From Burkholderiaceae bacterium (GTDB taxonomy: Bacteria; Pseudomonadota; Gammaproteobacteria; Burkholderiales; Burkholderiaceae_C), in the NCBI GenBank assembly GCA_023268425.1, contig JALRFN010000261.1, forward strand, positions 1 to 5,732: a DNA stretch of 5,732 nt, written 5' to 3'. Under the pieces are notes generated by a model. That model was not told the origin of the DNA and searched no databases. It worked only from the letters and a program-made list of their open reading frames with translations. The position numbers were made by a program, and so were the translations under genes. Shown here piece by piece: positions 5,077-5,732 of the stretch (position 1 is its first letter; the number at the start of each line of letters is the position of its first letter).

Positions 5077-5732
5077 ATCGCTGTTGAACCGCATCAATGA
5101 ACCCGAGCAATTGCGCCGCTTGTCGCGCGAGCAGTTACCGGCTTTGGCCGACGAGTTGCGCCAGTTTGTGTTGGACAGCGTGTCGCAAACGGGTGGGCAC
5201 TTGAGCTCCAACTTGGGCACGGTGGAATTGACGATTGCGCTGCACTACGTCTTCAACACGCCGCACGACCGCATCGTTTGGGACGTGGGTCACCAGACCT
5301 ACCCGCACAAAATTTTGACCGGGCGTCGCGAACGCATGGGCAGCTTGCGTCAACTGGGCGGCATCAGCGGGTTTCCCTTGCGCACCGAAAGCGCTTACGA
5401 CGCGTTTGGCACGGCGCATTCTTCCACCTCGATTTCGGCCGCGCTGGGCATGGCCATGGCGGCCAAATTGCAAGGCGTGGACCGCCAGAGCATCGCGGTG
5501 ATTGGCGATGGCGCCATGACGGCGGGCATGGCTTTTGAAGCGCTGAACCACGGTGGCGTCGAAGACTGCAAGCTGCTGGTGATTTTGAACGACAACGACA
5601 TGTCGATTTCGCCGCCTGTGGGCGCGCTGAACCGCTATTTGGCGCAGTTGATGAGCGGCCAGTTTTACGCGGCGGCCAAAGACATGGGCAAGCGGGTGCT
5701 GAAGACCCTCGTGGAGGTCGGTTTGGGCTACA
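5069..5732 (+). CDS. dxs: 1-deoxy-D-xylulose-5-phosphate synthase, N-terminal part (runs off the right edge)
   Basis: The first 221 residues of an enzyme that is usually about 620-640. It joins pyruvate and glyceraldehyde 3-phosphate with thiamine diphosphate, the first committed step of the MEP isoprenoid pathway and a source for thiamine and pyridoxal. Visible marks are LRQFVLDSVSQTGGHLSSNL with His44, GTVELTIALHYVFNTP, WDVGHQTYPHKILTGRR with His75 and His80, GTAHSSTSIS, and the cofactor/metal motif GDGAMTAGMAFEALNH (146 on) closing at LNDNDMSIS (173-181). The ATG at 5069 is chosen because an in-frame stop lies at 5054-5056, leaving only a TTG at 5063 as an alternative. The Shine-Dalgarno is weak. 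After about residue 212 the sequence no longer follows the family: the VPP...ELAKR...KGMVVP region expected there is missing, which may reflect a deletion, a frameshift or poor sequence at the edge. Confidence 0.93.
   Translation, partial: MSESLLNRINEPEQLRRLSREQLPALADELRQFVLDSVSQTGGHLSSNLGTVELTIALHYVFNTPHDRIVWDVGHQTYPHKILTGRRERMGSLRQLGGISGFPLRTESAYDAFGTAHSSTSISAALGMAMAAKLQGVDRQSIAVIGDGAMTAGMAFEALNHGGVEDCKLLVILNDNDMSISPPVGALNRYLAQLMSGQFYAAAKDMGKRVLKTLVEVGLGY

Overview
This window looks like a chromosomal segment of a betaproteobacterium, most likely a member of the Comamonadaceae (Limnohabitans/Rhodoferax-like). That placement is an inference. It rests on the high-GC codon use with abundant GCC/GGC/TTG, the xseB-ispA-dxs gene order, and protein sequences that resemble Burkholderiales versions of these families. 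No phage, plasmid, transposon, CRISPR, rRNA or tRNA signal was seen.

Layout. (1) Positions 1-402 (+) hold the C-terminal end of an unrecognised repetitive protein. It is built from 22-residue units, each with one Cys and one conserved Met, and is followed by a strong intrinsic terminator (428-454). (2) Positions 520-2288 (-) hold a two-gene unit: a DMT/EamA-type membrane transporter, then a 3-mercaptopyruvate sulfurtransferase (sseA type), joined by an ATGA overlap. (3) Positions 2377-3498 (-) hold a Rieske non-heme iron oxygenase alpha subunit with its own intrinsic terminator (2310-2334), which nearly touches the transporter start codon. (4) Positions 3499-3776 are a divergent 278-bp intergenic region with candidate promoters for both directions and an operator-like inverted repeat. 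(5) Positions 3777-5732 (+) hold the isoprenoid operon xseB-ispA-dxs; dxs runs off the right edge.

How the genes work together. dxs makes 1-deoxy-D-xylulose 5-phosphate, the entry to the MEP pathway, and ispA condenses the resulting C5 units into farnesyl diphosphate. xseB, the small exonuclease VII subunit, travels with them by conserved gene order and overlaps ispA by GTGA. The Rieske oxygenase, transporter and sulfurtransferase have no shared pathway that the sequence can prove.

Most of the window is ordinary housekeeping sequence. The points worth a second look are the Cys/Met repeat protein at the left edge, a 43-codon reading frame that bridges ispA and dxs with overlaps at both ends, an apparent internal discontinuity in dxs close to the right edge, the long Rieske-cluster spacing, and the terminator placed just before the transporter gene.
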